A DNA stretch of 64,000 nt, from assembly GCA_023548195.1 (NCBI GenBank), contig JAJHZJ010000413.1, positions 16,403,941-16,467,940 of the forward strand, given 5' to 3'. Shown in pieces: positions 55,703-64,000 of the stretch; position 1 is the first letter of the stretch, and each line of letters begins with the position of its first letter. A program made the position numbers and the translations under genes. Under the pieces are notes generated by a model. That model was given only the letters and a program-made list of their open reading frames with translations, made no database searches and was not told the origin of the DNA. This DNA comes from Bettongia penicillata ogilbyi (Eukaryota > Chordata > Mammalia > Diprotodontia > Potoroidae).

Positions 55703-55730
55703 GGGGAGAGGAGCCAAGATGGAAGAGTAG
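55703..55730 (+). promoter_or_regulatory. HAL1 copy C 5' promoter start with YY1-like site
   Basis: CCAAGATGG at 55714-55722, about 12 bases from the 5' end, is the L1 YY1 motif in position and orientation. Role inferred from L1. Confidence 0.5.
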
Positions 55731-56375
55731 AAAGACTCACGTATGCTAGCTCTGAATCCACAGCCCAGAAATTTCCTGTAAAAAAGAACTCCCCATGAAT
55801 TCTGGGGCAGAGCAAGCGTGCAACAATGCAATGGAGGAGATTTTCATTCCAGAGAGCCCTGGAAAGCCATCCCCAGGGGTCCATCGCACTCCAGAGGCAG
55901 AGTCCACCCCGGGGCTGCCCTGGCTGCACAACCCCAGAGGAGCAGATTCGAGCAGGTTTCAGGGAGAGAACCTCTGGCGGCTGTGAAGGTCCCTCCACCC
56001 ACAGGTGCTACAGGCCAGTGAGAGAGATATCTGAGCTGGCCGAGAGGGGAACGGGGTGTCTTCGTGATTTGGGCCCCCTTGGGAGGCAGCGGCAGAGGCA
56101 GCAGCAGAGTCAGCAGCGGCTGGTACTCCCCAAGCAGACAGGAGCTCCATTACCGAAGGTCTCTGCATAAACCCCCTGAGGGAACTGAGCCTGGGAGGAA
56201 GCCCTGCCCCCACCCAAACACCATAACTTAAGCTCACATTGAACAGCAGCCGCAACCACTGCAGAAAGCCCTGAAGCTGGAAAGCAGCATTTGAATATCA
56301 GACCCCAAGCACTAGCTGGGCGGATCTAGGCAGGGGTGGAGAGGAATCTCAGAAGTCAAGTAACTGGCTGGGAAA

Positions 56376-57480
56376 ATGCCCAGAAAAAGGAAGCAAAATA
56401 AGACCATAGAGAGCTACTTTCTTGGGGAACAGATGTTCCTTCCTCCCTTCATTTCTGATGAGGAAGTACAATGCTTGCCATCAGGAAAAGAGGTGGAGGT
56501 TGGGGCCTCTCTACCCCAGGCATCCAAGGTGGATGTCCGGTGGGCTCAGGCCATGGAAGAGCTCAAAAAGGATTTTGAAAATTAAGTTAGACAGGTGGAG
56601 GAAAAACTGGGAAGAGAAATGAGAGAGATGCAAGAAAAGCATGAAAAACGGATCAATACCTTGGTAAAGGAGACCCACAAAAATGCTGAAGAAAGTAACA
56701 CCTTGAAAAATAGACTAACTCAATTAACAAAAGAGGTTCAAAAAGCCAATAAGGAGAAGAATGCTTTCAAAAGCAGAATTAACCAAAGGGAAAAAGAGGT
56801 TCAAAAGCTCACTGAAGAAAATCATTCTCTCAAGATTAGAATGGAACAGATGGAGTCTAATGACTTCTGAGAAACCAAGAAATCACAAAACAAAACCAAA
56901 GGAATGAAAAAATGGAAGAGAATGTGAAAAATCTCATTGGAAAAAAAAAACTGAACTGGAAAATAGATACAGGAGAGACAACTTAAAAATTATGGGAATA
57001 CCTCAAAGCCATGATCAAAAAAAGAGGCTAGACATCATCTTTCATGAAATTATCAAGGAAAACTGCCATGAGATTCTAAAACCAGAGGGCAAAATAAGCA
57101 TTGAAGGAATCCATCGATCACCGCCTGAAAGAGATCCAAAAAGAGAAACCCCTAGGAACATTGCGGCCAAATTCCAGAATTCCCAGGTCAAGGAGAAAAT
57201 CTTGCAAGCAGCTAGAAAGAAACAATTCCAGTATTGTGGAAATACAATCAGAATAACGCAAGATCTAGCAGCTTCTATATTAAGGGATCAAAGGGCGTGG
57301 AATAGGATATTCCAGAAGTCAAAGGAACTAGGACTCAAACCAAGAATCACCTACCCAGCAAAATTAAGTATAATGCTTCAGGGGAAAATATGGTCTTTCA
57401 ATGAAACAGAGGACTTTCAAGCATTCTTGATGAAAAGACCAGAGCTGGCAAGAAAATTTGACTTTCAAACACAAGAATGA
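56376..57480 (+). pseudogene. HAL1/L1 ORF1 RNA-binding protein, nearly intact (copy C)
   Basis: About 368 codons from ATG at 56376 to TGA at 57478-57480. Order: basic N-terminus ('MPRKRKQNKTIESYFLGEQ'), an acidic linker, a long coiled coil (residues about 70-165; includes 'EEKLGREMREMQEKHEKR' and 'KNRLTQLTKEVQKANKEK'), the RRM (from 'RDNLKIMGIPQSHDQKKR') and the C-terminal domain with 'YCGNTIRITQDLAASILR' and 'KPRITYPAKL'. ORF1p binds its RNA as a trimer. Breaks: a Gln codon changed to TAA at 56583-56585; a one-base loss near 56866 giving TGA at 56868-56870; a two-base gain in the A-run at about 56941-56950, leaving the net frame shifted. So not translated whole. Confidence 0.9.
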
Positions 57481-57616
57481 GAAGAAGCATGAAAAAGTAA
57501 ACAGCAAATAGAAGTCATAAGGGACTTAACAAAAGTGAACTGTTTACATTCCTACATGGAAAGACAATATTTGTAACTCTTAAAACTTTTCAGTATCTGG
57601 GTAGTTGGTGGGACCA

Positions 57617-57700
57617 CACACAGATGTACATATACACACGCACACACACATGTACATGCATGTGCACGCACACACATACACACATGCACGCACACACAGA
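57617..57700 (+). repeat. (CA)n mixed microsatellite in HAL1 copy C 3' UTR
   Basis: CACA with ATGTACATGCATG and CACGCACA interruptions. Same position in copies A and B. Confidence 0.92.
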
Positions 57701-58553
57701 GACAGAGAGCACAGAGTGAATTGAATAGGATGGGACCATATCTCAAAAGAAATTAAGGTAAACGGTGAGAGAGAAATGTAGTGGGAGGAGAGAGGGGGAA
57801 ATGGAATGGGGTAAATTATCTCTCATTCAAGAGGCAAGCAGGAGACTTTTTAGTGGAGGGAAAAAGAGGAGAGATGAGAAAAAAACAAGAAGTTTACCCT
57901 CATCACATTTGACTAAAGGAAGGAATAAAATGCACACTCATTTTGGTATGAAAACCTATCTTACAATACAGGAAAGTGGGGGAGAAGGAGATTAGCAAGG
58001 TGGGGGTGGGTGATGGAAGGGAGGGCAGTGGGAGGAGGGAGCAATTTGAAGTCAACATGCAGGGAGGAACAGGATCAAAAGACAGAATAGAAACAATGCA
58101 GGGCAGGATAGGATGGAGGGAAATACAATTAGTCTTATACAACACGACTATTATTGAAGTCATTTGCAAAACTACATGGATATGGCTTATATTGAATTGC
58201 CTGCCTTCCCAAAGGGATTGGGTGGGGAGGGAGGGATGTGGAGAATTTGGAACTCAAAGTTTTAGGGACAACTATCGAGTATTATTGTTGTTGCTACTAG
58301 GAAACAAGAAATACAGTCAATGGGGAATAGAAAGTCATCTGGTCCTACAGGACAAAAGAGAAGAATGGGGACAAGAGAAGGAAGGGAGGATTGAAGAGAG
58401 GGCAGATTGATGACAGGGAAAATTAGAATGCTTGGTGTATTGGGGTGGGGGGAGGGGACAAATGGAGAGAAAATTTGGAACCCAAAATTTTGTGAAAATG
58501 AATGTAAAAAGTTAAATTAATTAATTAAAATTAAAAAAAGAATTAAAAAATAA

Positions 58554-58868
58554 ATCAAAATTATGAATCCTTTATGCTTTCCTTTCACCATTCAAATTTC
58601 TTGAGATCAATATTCAAATTAACAAGTTCACATTTCTGGACAATAAGTATTCAGAAAAATGGAACTTGGGAATATTTTCATAATATATCTATATTGATTA
58701 TTTCAGTAATGTTGCAAATTACTATAATGTCTGGAGAAACATTTGTACAATGTATGATTGGGAAGAAAATAAAATCATTGAAATTTTAATAGAATACATA
58801 TTTTAAAATTTTATTTGCTCCCATTTCTATTTTTTCAAGGCAAACCTATCAGTAAAATTCTCTACTCA

Positions 58869-58906
<38 letters not shown>

Positions 58907-59285
58907 TTACACCTACCGCTTCAATAACAATACATCTTCTTATGCCTCTAACCCATTCCCTATTGTTTCCAAATCATAATTAAACTTGTTTTCCTCCTGA
59001 AAATACCTTACAGTCATTGAAAAGAATCCCTAAAGTGGTGCCATATGAACAGAGTCTACTTTATATATGATTCCATAACCCTTCTTTCTGTTTTTGAAAG
59101 TAGATTAAGAAAAACAGAAATCAGACAAACTGGTTTCAGTTTTGGGATTTGGGATGAATGGCTACTCAAAAAGAATGCAGGCATATACTGACTAGAATGC
59201 TGGTAAGACAAGGGAATGGGGACACCACACTTTCAAAGTTCTCTTCAAAGATTCTTGGTGTTTTTTAATAAATAAATTCAAGGGA
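58554..59285. other. Unassigned AT-rich sequence
   Basis: No gene; holds the CA repeat at 58869-58902 only. Confidence 0.5.
58869..58902 (+). repeat. (CA)n microsatellite
   Basis: Uninterrupted CA run of about 17 units, the purest dinucleotide repeat in the window. Confidence 0.97.
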
Positions 59286-59289
59286 AATT

Positions 59290-59470
59290 TTGGCAGTGTG
59301 GTGAAGTGAAATAGCTATCAATTTTGAATGCTAAATATAGAACACAAGTTCAAAGTCTACCTCCATCAATTACTTTTTGTTTTTCGGAAACCACATTCAC
59401 TCTCGACCTCAGTTTCCTTATCTGTAAAATGAGGACACTGGACAATGTGACATACAAGGCTTTCTCTGGC
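59290..59470 (+). mobile_element. MIR SINE
   Basis: 'ACCTCAGTTTCCTTATCTGT', AAAATGAGGACACTGGACAATG (split) and 'GGCTTTCTCTGGCTCTCATC' follow the MIR core and 3' part. Confidence 0.7.
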
Positions 59471-59499
59471 TCTCATCCAATGGACTTTTCCATTTCTGC

Positions 59500-59745
59500 T
59501 ACTACAATTTTTTCTCCACGTCAATACATCCTGCATATAGCTGTCAAGCTAGTCCTCTCAATGCTCACCTCTGATCTTTGGTCTGACCTCTGTCTGATTT
59601 CCTTTAATGAATCTCCATCTCTCACCAGGTAAAATCGCAATTTATCCTGGCAGTCCAGATTATTCCCAACCTAGTGCCAACCTTCTTTTCTGTGCTTATA
59701 ATACTCCTATCCTCTTAACAACTCAACCAAACTGGACTACTCCAG
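59500..59745 (+). mobile_element. L2 LINE ORF2 fragment
   Basis: 'GCATATAGCTGTCAAGCTAG', 'AATGAATCTCCATCTCTCAC', CAGTCCAGATTATTCCCAACCTAG (split) and 'AACTCAACCAAACTGGACTA' match the L2 tract near the ORF2 end. Confidence 0.55.
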
Positions 59746-60226
59746 AGTGAGGTTTGAGTGGAACTTGATTTGAAAGTTCTTGAGAATCACAGAATTTTGA
59801 ACTTAAAAGAGATTTTAGATGATTTCATCATCTTGCTGATGAATTCCTGAATATTATTTATATAATACTTGGAATTATGAAAGAGGACATGTTAACATGA
59901 TTTAATGGAATTATTGAACTGGAAGTTAGTATACCTGGATCCTATTTCAAGCTAAAGCACAATGATAAGGAAAATATTTATTTGTTGGAAAAAAAGAAAT
60001 TAATTTAGGAATTAAATTTATAAATTTTATTTTACAATATTTGAGTTCTGATCTCTTAATAAAAGGACAATAACAAAATACTTGTAGAGAAGAGTCTACC
60101 CTAGTCAAATGCTGCTTTTCATGATTATTGTCTCCTTGTTTGTCACTGTATTATCAGATGTCTCCTCCTTCATCCTGGTTTCTACAACTAGATGAAAGCA
60201 TCTATAGCTGCTCGTATTCTTTCCAC
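59746..60226. other. Unassigned AT-rich sequence
   Basis: No gene recognised. A MIR scrap is possible at 59785-59830 ('GAATTTTGAACTTAAAAGAG'). Confidence 0.45.
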
Positions 60227-60307
60227 AGAAGGGAAGGGGAAAGAAGGGATCAGAAAGGAAGAGAAGGGAAGATGAGGGGAGGAGAGAGAGGGAGGGAAAG
60301 AAAAAAT
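60227..60307 (+). repeat. Purine-rich tract
   Basis: About 80 bases of nearly all A/G with GGAA, GGGA and GAGA units; degenerate. Confidence 0.85.
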
Positions 60308-60316
60308 AATCTGATC

Positions 60317-60385
60317 CAATCTAATAAATATTTATTAAGTACATACAACATTCCACACACTGTGCTGAGCAATGAGATAGAATTA
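60317..60385 (-). mobile_element. L2 3' tail, reverse
   Basis: 'AATATTTATTAAGTACATAC', AACATTCCACACACTGTGCTGAGC (split). Confidence 0.65.
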
Positions 60386-60695
60386 ATAAATCTATACCTG
60401 TGTACCTATATCTATGTATGTGTGTGTTAAATATTATAGATTCACTTTATATTTCTATAGGGATAATACTTTCAGGTTATATCTCATTTTCATGTTTGAT
60501 GCCATAACATCTATTTATGGTATATAAAACAAATATTATTATCCCTATTTTAAATAAAGAAAACAAATCTCAGAAACTTTATACAATATGTTTTACATCA
60601 AACAATTTGCGAAAAGCCGAGTACAAAATACAACGTCAAATCTTCTGAACACTTGACCTCAAATTAGATATTTTATAATTTGATAATCCGAGCGT
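60386..60695. other. Unassigned AT-rich sequence
   Basis: A diverged reverse MIR core may lie at about 60535-60630; nothing else seen. Confidence 0.4.
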
Positions 60696-60699
60696 GAGG

Positions 60700-60866
60700 C
60701 AGGTAGGTTGCTTAATGGATAGAGCCCGGGAGGTGAAGTCATGAAGACATGAGGTCAAATCCAATGTCAGATACTTACTAGCTATTTAACTAGTTAAATT
60801 TCTTAGTTAATTTCTGACAGACCACTCCAGTATGTTTGCTAGTAAAAAACCCATGCACAGTATTGG
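60700..60866 (+). mobile_element. Mar1-type SINE, shortened
   Basis: Head 'GGCAGGTAGGTTGCTTAATG', 'GACATGAGGTCAAATCCAAT', 'AGATACTTACTAGCTATTTA', and tail 'CAGACCACTCCAGTATGTTT'. Part of the core is deleted. A CA repeat follows directly at its 3' end. Confidence 0.8.
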
Positions 60867-60889
60867 CCACACACACACACACACACACC
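60867..60889 (+). repeat. (CA)n microsatellite at SINE 3' end
   Basis: About 12 CA units at the place where the Mar1 tail (ACAACAACA-type) would end. Confidence 0.92.
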
Positions 60890-61004
60890 ATAAATGAAGA
60901 ATTTTCCAATAGAACACCAACAAGATAGGATCATGGGATCATATAATCATAACTGAGAATCATATAATTATAACTGAAAATAAAAGTATAACTTAAAATT
61001 AGAG

Positions 61005-61175
61005 GTAACCAGTTTGCTTTCTTTCTTCATAGTTGAGTAAATTGAGCTGCTAAGAGGGAAAAGAGACTTGTAAGAAATCACCTAGGCAGCAAAAAGTATA
61101 GCCAGTTATTCAAGTTTAGGGCCTGCCATTTCAAATCCCTCATGTTTTCCACTGCACCATGCTATCCTGTCAGTA
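61005..61175 (-). mobile_element. MIR SINE, reverse
   Basis: 'AGTTGAGTAAATTGAGCTGC', 'GACTTGTAAGAAATCACCTA' and 'TTTCCACTGCACCATGCTAT'. Confidence 0.6.
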
Positions 61176-61850
61176 TTTATCATACCATCTTCCATTGCAA
61201 ACATGCCTCAGGTGGCACTCATTTCTAAAATTATACAGATACTCATAAGGTTAGAGTGACTTTTATTCTCTCTTCATACTCATTTCACACTCAAGGTTAA
61301 GGCATCAAGTCCTAATTGTGTCCAGTCCTTCCACATAGAAGAGAAAGACATAGTATATTATATCTGTACACACTCATTCTTTTTGAATTGCCTTAAGTAG
61401 GAAATATCTTGCAAATATTCTCAAAATGATGCATTTAATCCATTACTTATTTTGACTGCTGTGGCCTTTTCATCTTTCATGATTTTTATGTGGTAGGGTC
61501 TTCAATAGTGTCTCCAGAATCCTTTCATTAATTCAGAGTTCATCAAGTATGAAGCAATTTGCTTCATTTCTTGACACTGTAAATAGGTAATTTGTTGACC
61601 TCTTCTAGTGGTATCTTCAAAGGCACAAGTACATTTAAAAATTATTACATCTACATTCATGTGAATCAATTGCAGTTGTACTTTGCATTCCATTAGAAGG
61701 CATTAAAAAGAAAAAAAAAAACCTTCCCTTTCTCTGTAGTGAAATACATGTCACTTTGTCCTATGTTCTCATCTCAACAGATCCAATAAGTACAGAGAAA
61801 ATACTGACAATTCAATTTCACAGTACTACTAATACTGACTCACACGTGTA
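61176..61850. other. Unassigned AT-rich sequence
   Basis: No gene. A reverse frame of 63 codons at 61502-61693 has no recognisable feature. Confidence 0.45.
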
Positions 61851-61854
61851 AGGG

Positions 61855-62055
61855 CCTTTGTGATTTTAAGCACTTTCTCATATAGGACTTCATCTCATCT
61901 TCTCAACATCCTGGGAGAGTAGGTAGGTAATGTATGATGATCACTATTTGAATGATAAGGAAATGAGACACTAAATGACTTGCCCAAGGCCACACAGAAA
62001 ATAAGTGATAGAGCCACAGAATCAGGGAAGTAATGCACCATTCTGCTATGTGCTA
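61855..62055 (-). mobile_element. MIR/MON1 SINE, reverse
   Basis: 'TTTAAGCACTTTCTCATATA', 'ATCTCATCTTCTCAACATCC', 'ACTTGCCCAAGGCCACACAG' and 'ATTCTGCTATGTGCTATATA'. Confidence 0.75.
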
Positions 62056-62197
62056 TATAGGTAGTGATAAACTCGTTAAATTCTAGATATTTAGTCTAAT
62101 GCAGCGGGTAAGGGAAAGTTATAGATAAGAGAAGACAGTTATATCTTTTAAAAAGGGATAAAGCACAATCTAGCCATCAGAAGGGGTGAAAGATGCA

Positions 62198-62445
62198 AAT
62201 GAGGGGAAGCTAAGTGATTCAGTGAATACAAAATCAGGCCTGAAGTCTAGAAGATTTGAGTTCAAATGTAGCTATTTGATCCTGGGCAAGTCACTTCACC
62301 CTATGTGCCTCAGTTTCCCCATCTGTAAAATGAGCTGGAGAAAGAAAACCAATCCAGTATCTTGACCAAAAAAAAACTCAAATGGGGTCACAAATAGTCA
62401 GACATGGTGGAAATGACTGAATATCAACAACAAGAAGGAGGCACA
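62198..62445 (+). mobile_element. Mar1-type SINE, full length
   Basis: Head 'GGGAAGCTAAGTGATTCAGT', 'TCCTGGGCAAGTCACTTCAC', 'GCCTCAGTTTCCCCATCTGT', AAAATGAGCTGGAGAAAG, 'AATGGGGTCACAAATAGTCA' and AATGACTGAATATCAACAAC. The best example of the family here. Confidence 0.92.
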
Positions 62446-62586
62446 TGAATGCTTTGTTCAAATAGTTGTTTCCTCACTTTTGTTTCCAAGACATAGAACC
62501 TCTAAGACTAGTTTCACGCGATGCAATGAATATCGGCATGTTAAAGCATACTATTTTTCACTTTGTTTTTCTTTTTCTTTTGGTAT

Positions 62587-62788
62587 TTATACACATACAC
62601 ACATATACACCCATACATACATACACACATATAAACATATACACACATATATACACACATGTGTGTATGTGCATGTATGTGTGTACATATAGGTATATGC
62701 AAACATATACACATACATGTATGCACACATACATACACAAACACATACACACATATATGTATATATACCTTTATATATATATATATAT
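62587..62788 (+). repeat. (CATA)n/(TA)n microsatellite
   Basis: About 200 bases of ACAC/ATAC/TATA units ending in a pure TA run. It sits where the T-rich part of the L1 3' UTR would be, just 5' of the L1 fragment below. Frames on both strands are artefacts. Confidence 0.93.
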
Positions 62789-62972
62789 TTCTGTCACAAC
62801 ATGAATAATATGTAAACATGTTTTACAGGATTGAACATATGCAACCTATATTCAATTTTAGTGAAGGGAAAGGTGAGGGAAAGAGAAAGTATGAAACTGA
62901 AAATTTTAAAATATTGAATGTTAAAAATTGGCTTTGAATTTAATTGGGAAAAATAAAATATCATTAAAAATA
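62789..62972 (+). mobile_element. L1 3' UTR fragment
   Basis: 'CTGTCACAACATGAATAATA', 'TATGCAACCTATATTCAATT', GAAACTGAAAATTTTAAAAT and an AAAAATAAAATATCATTAAA-type end. Confidence 0.8.
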
Positions 62973-63039
62973 AAAGTAGTTTCACTATTAGAGTGAATAA
63001 AAGAACTAAATTGTCAAATATCAGAGTAATTTGAAGAAC

Positions 63040-63290
63040 TGTGGTATAATGGACATAGTCAGGAAAACCAGAGGTCAAATATCATGTCTGATATTTACAA
63101 ATTATGCAATCCTTGGCAAGGTATTCTCTTTGGTTCAGTTGTCTTACCCATAAAATGTAATGATGATACCAATAGTACCTGCTGCACAATCTCATAGGTC
63201 TATTTTGAATGTTCAACCAAGATAGCATGTATAGCACTTAAAAAAAAAAATTGTAGCACTATATAAACATAGTCATCACTACTGCTATTC
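63040..63290 (+). mobile_element. MON1/MIR SINE
   Basis: 'CTGTGGTATAATGGACATAG', 'CAATCCTTGGCAAGGTATTC', 'TCAGTTGTCTTACCCATAAA', and the tail 'ATAGCACTTAAAAAAAAAAA'. Confidence 0.65.
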
Positions 63291-63399
63291 CTTACCCAAA
63301 TACTTAGAGACACACATTTTATGTTTTCTTGTCTGAAATAATGAGGACTTGCAATGGATTTGTCCTTGATAGTGTATCCAGTTGTCTCTCCCTCCTTTT

Positions 63400-63492
63400 C
63401 TTTAAATCTTTGGGAATTTACCAATGCTGATATGAGGCAAATAAGATAATAGATGTAAAGCACTTTGGATACATTAATGTTTGATATAGATA
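63400..63492 (+). mobile_element. MON1/MIR 3' fragment
   Basis: 'GATATGAGGCAAATAAGATA' then ATAGATGTAAAGCACTTTGG and 'ATTAATGTTTGATATAGATA' match the MON1 tail. Confidence 0.5.
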
Positions 63493-63505
63493 TCCATTGG
63501 TGGGT

Positions 63506-63608
63506 AGTAGTAAGAGAAAGAGGAGGAAGAGTAGTAGTAGTAGTAGTAGTAGTAGTAGAGTAGTAGTAGTAGTAGTAGTAGGTAGTAGTAGTAGTAGTAG
63601 TAGTAGTC
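63506..63608 (+). repeat. (AGT)n trinucleotide repeat
   Basis: TAG/AGT units in three blocks (about 63528-63557, 63558-63579 and 63581-63607) broken by AGAGTAG and GGTAG steps; related units persist in diverged form to about 63690. Reverse frames read Thr or Tyr runs and are artefacts. Confidence 0.95.
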
Positions 63609-63869
63609 ATATTAGTAGGGATGTTAGTCTTAGTAGTCTGCTGTAGTTGTAGGCATATTCATAGTGGTAGTCATAGTTAAAATAGTAGCAGTCTATTATC
63701 TAGTGGTGTTTTCTTTCCCTGAAACGTCTTATGTATTCTTGATTAGCTCAAAAAAATGCTTGAAAGCAATATAGAGATGTGCTACAAAATATTTAACAAT
63801 CTACTCTTTCATGCATGGCATTGGAAAAACTGTGGTGAAGATAAAGTTTATCCTAAGAATCCCAAAACC

Positions 63870-64000
63870 ATACAGGTCATCCCCCAATTGATAAATGATC
63901 AAAGGATATGAACAGGCAGTTTTCAGAGGAAGAAATTAATCTATAGTCACATGAAAAAATGCTGTAAATCACTATTGATTAGAGCGATGCAAATCAAAAC
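63870..64000 (+). mobile_element. L1 ORF2 fragment, runs off the window
   Basis: 'CAATTGATAAATGATCAAAG', GATATGAACAGGCAGTTTTCAG (split) and 'TGATTAGAGCGATGCAAATC' equal the L1 tract also seen at 31216-31330. Forward sense; the 3' part lies beyond 64000. Confidence 0.85.

Larger units (their letters stand above)
55681..56255 (-). other. Antisense open frames in HAL1 copy C 5' UTR
   Basis: Two overlapping reverse frames: 55959-56255 (98 codons, contains 'GLPPRLSSLRGFMQRPSVME') and 55681-55998 (105 codons, contains 'EVLSLKPARICSSG'). The first corresponds to the start of the 184-codon antisense frame of copy B, the second to the overlapping frame of copy B at 35268-35651. A shift near 55970-55990 separates them from a single frame. 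Confidence 0.35.
55703..58538 (+). mobile_element. HAL1 (ORF1-only half-L1), copy C, full length, 2836 bp
   Basis: The best preserved copy. The 5' UTR (55703-56375) is GC- and CpG-rich for this window and starts GGGGAGAGGAGCCAAGATGG. ORF1 is at 56376-57480. The 3' UTR (57481-58538) has an internal CA repeat, a G-rich polypurine region, 'GAAGTCATTTGCAAAACTAC', 'GGAACTCAAAGTTTTAGGGA' and the end 'CCCAAAATTTTGTGAAAATG' plus an A-rich tail. There is no ORF2 and no room for one. Half-L1 elements are known in several mammals, including opossum (established); they rely on L1 enzymes in trans (inferred). The 5' UTR type is shared with copy B. Confidence 0.92.

Noticed and set aside
62466..62819. Frames on both strands rich in His, Tyr and Val
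   Set aside because: Caused by the CATA/TA repeat at 62587-62788.
63200..63610. 136-codon reverse frame with Thr and Tyr runs
   Set aside because: Caused by the AGT trinucleotide repeat joined to a chance open stretch.

Overview
This window reads as AT-rich mammalian intergenic or intronic DNA, most likely from a marsupial. A South American opossum such as Monodelphis is the best guess, but the species is inferred, not proven. The evidence is the repeat content. There are tRNA-headed SINEs of the Mar1 type whose tail reads like 'AATGGGGTCACAAATAGTC', MIR/MON1 core-SINEs, many L2 copies with a TTGATTGA-type 3' end, a marsupial-style L1 with its 3' UTR, and several ORF1-only 'half-L1' (HAL1) elements. 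I recognise no functional protein-coding gene, exon series, tRNA, rRNA or CRISPR array. Nearly all longer open frames are repeat shadows or fall within what chance allows in AT-rich DNA.

Layout. 1-19 kb: mostly unique AT-rich sequence with scattered L2 3' ends, MIR/MON1 SINEs and one reverse Mar1. 19-24.8 kb: a nested block in which an old reverse L2 carries a full-length forward HAL1 (copy A), whose tail position has become a 532-bp GGAA microsatellite. A reverse L1 segment that is duplicated around an RTE-SINE-like insert follows. 25.9-27.1 kb: forward L1 pieces. 29.7-36.8 kb: a 7.1-kb nest in which an old reverse HAL1 (copy D) was split first by a forward L1 3' fragment and later by a younger reverse HAL1 (copy B) with an exact 16-bp target duplication. 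36.8-43.4 kb: the largest repeat-poor stretch. 43.4-55.4 kb: L2-dominated, with a solo endogenous-retrovirus LTR (532 bp, 5-bp target duplication) inside an L2. 55.7-58.5 kb: the best preserved HAL1 (copy C). 58.5-64 kb: SINEs, microsatellites, an L1 3' end and an L1 ORF2 piece running off the window edge.

How the parts relate. HAL1 elements encode only the ORF1 RNA-binding protein and lack reverse transcriptase, so they must have been copied by the L1 machinery whose remains lie beside them. The Mar1 SINEs carry an RTE-like tail and presumably used RTE enzymes; the MIR SINEs presumably used L2. All four ORF1 copies are broken, so none should make full-length protein. The most unusual points are four complete HAL1 copies in 64 kb, two unrelated-looking 5' UTR types on one ORF1 lineage, antisense open frames shared by the 5' UTRs of all four copies, and a GGAA array confined between a HAL1 3' end and its target-site duplication.
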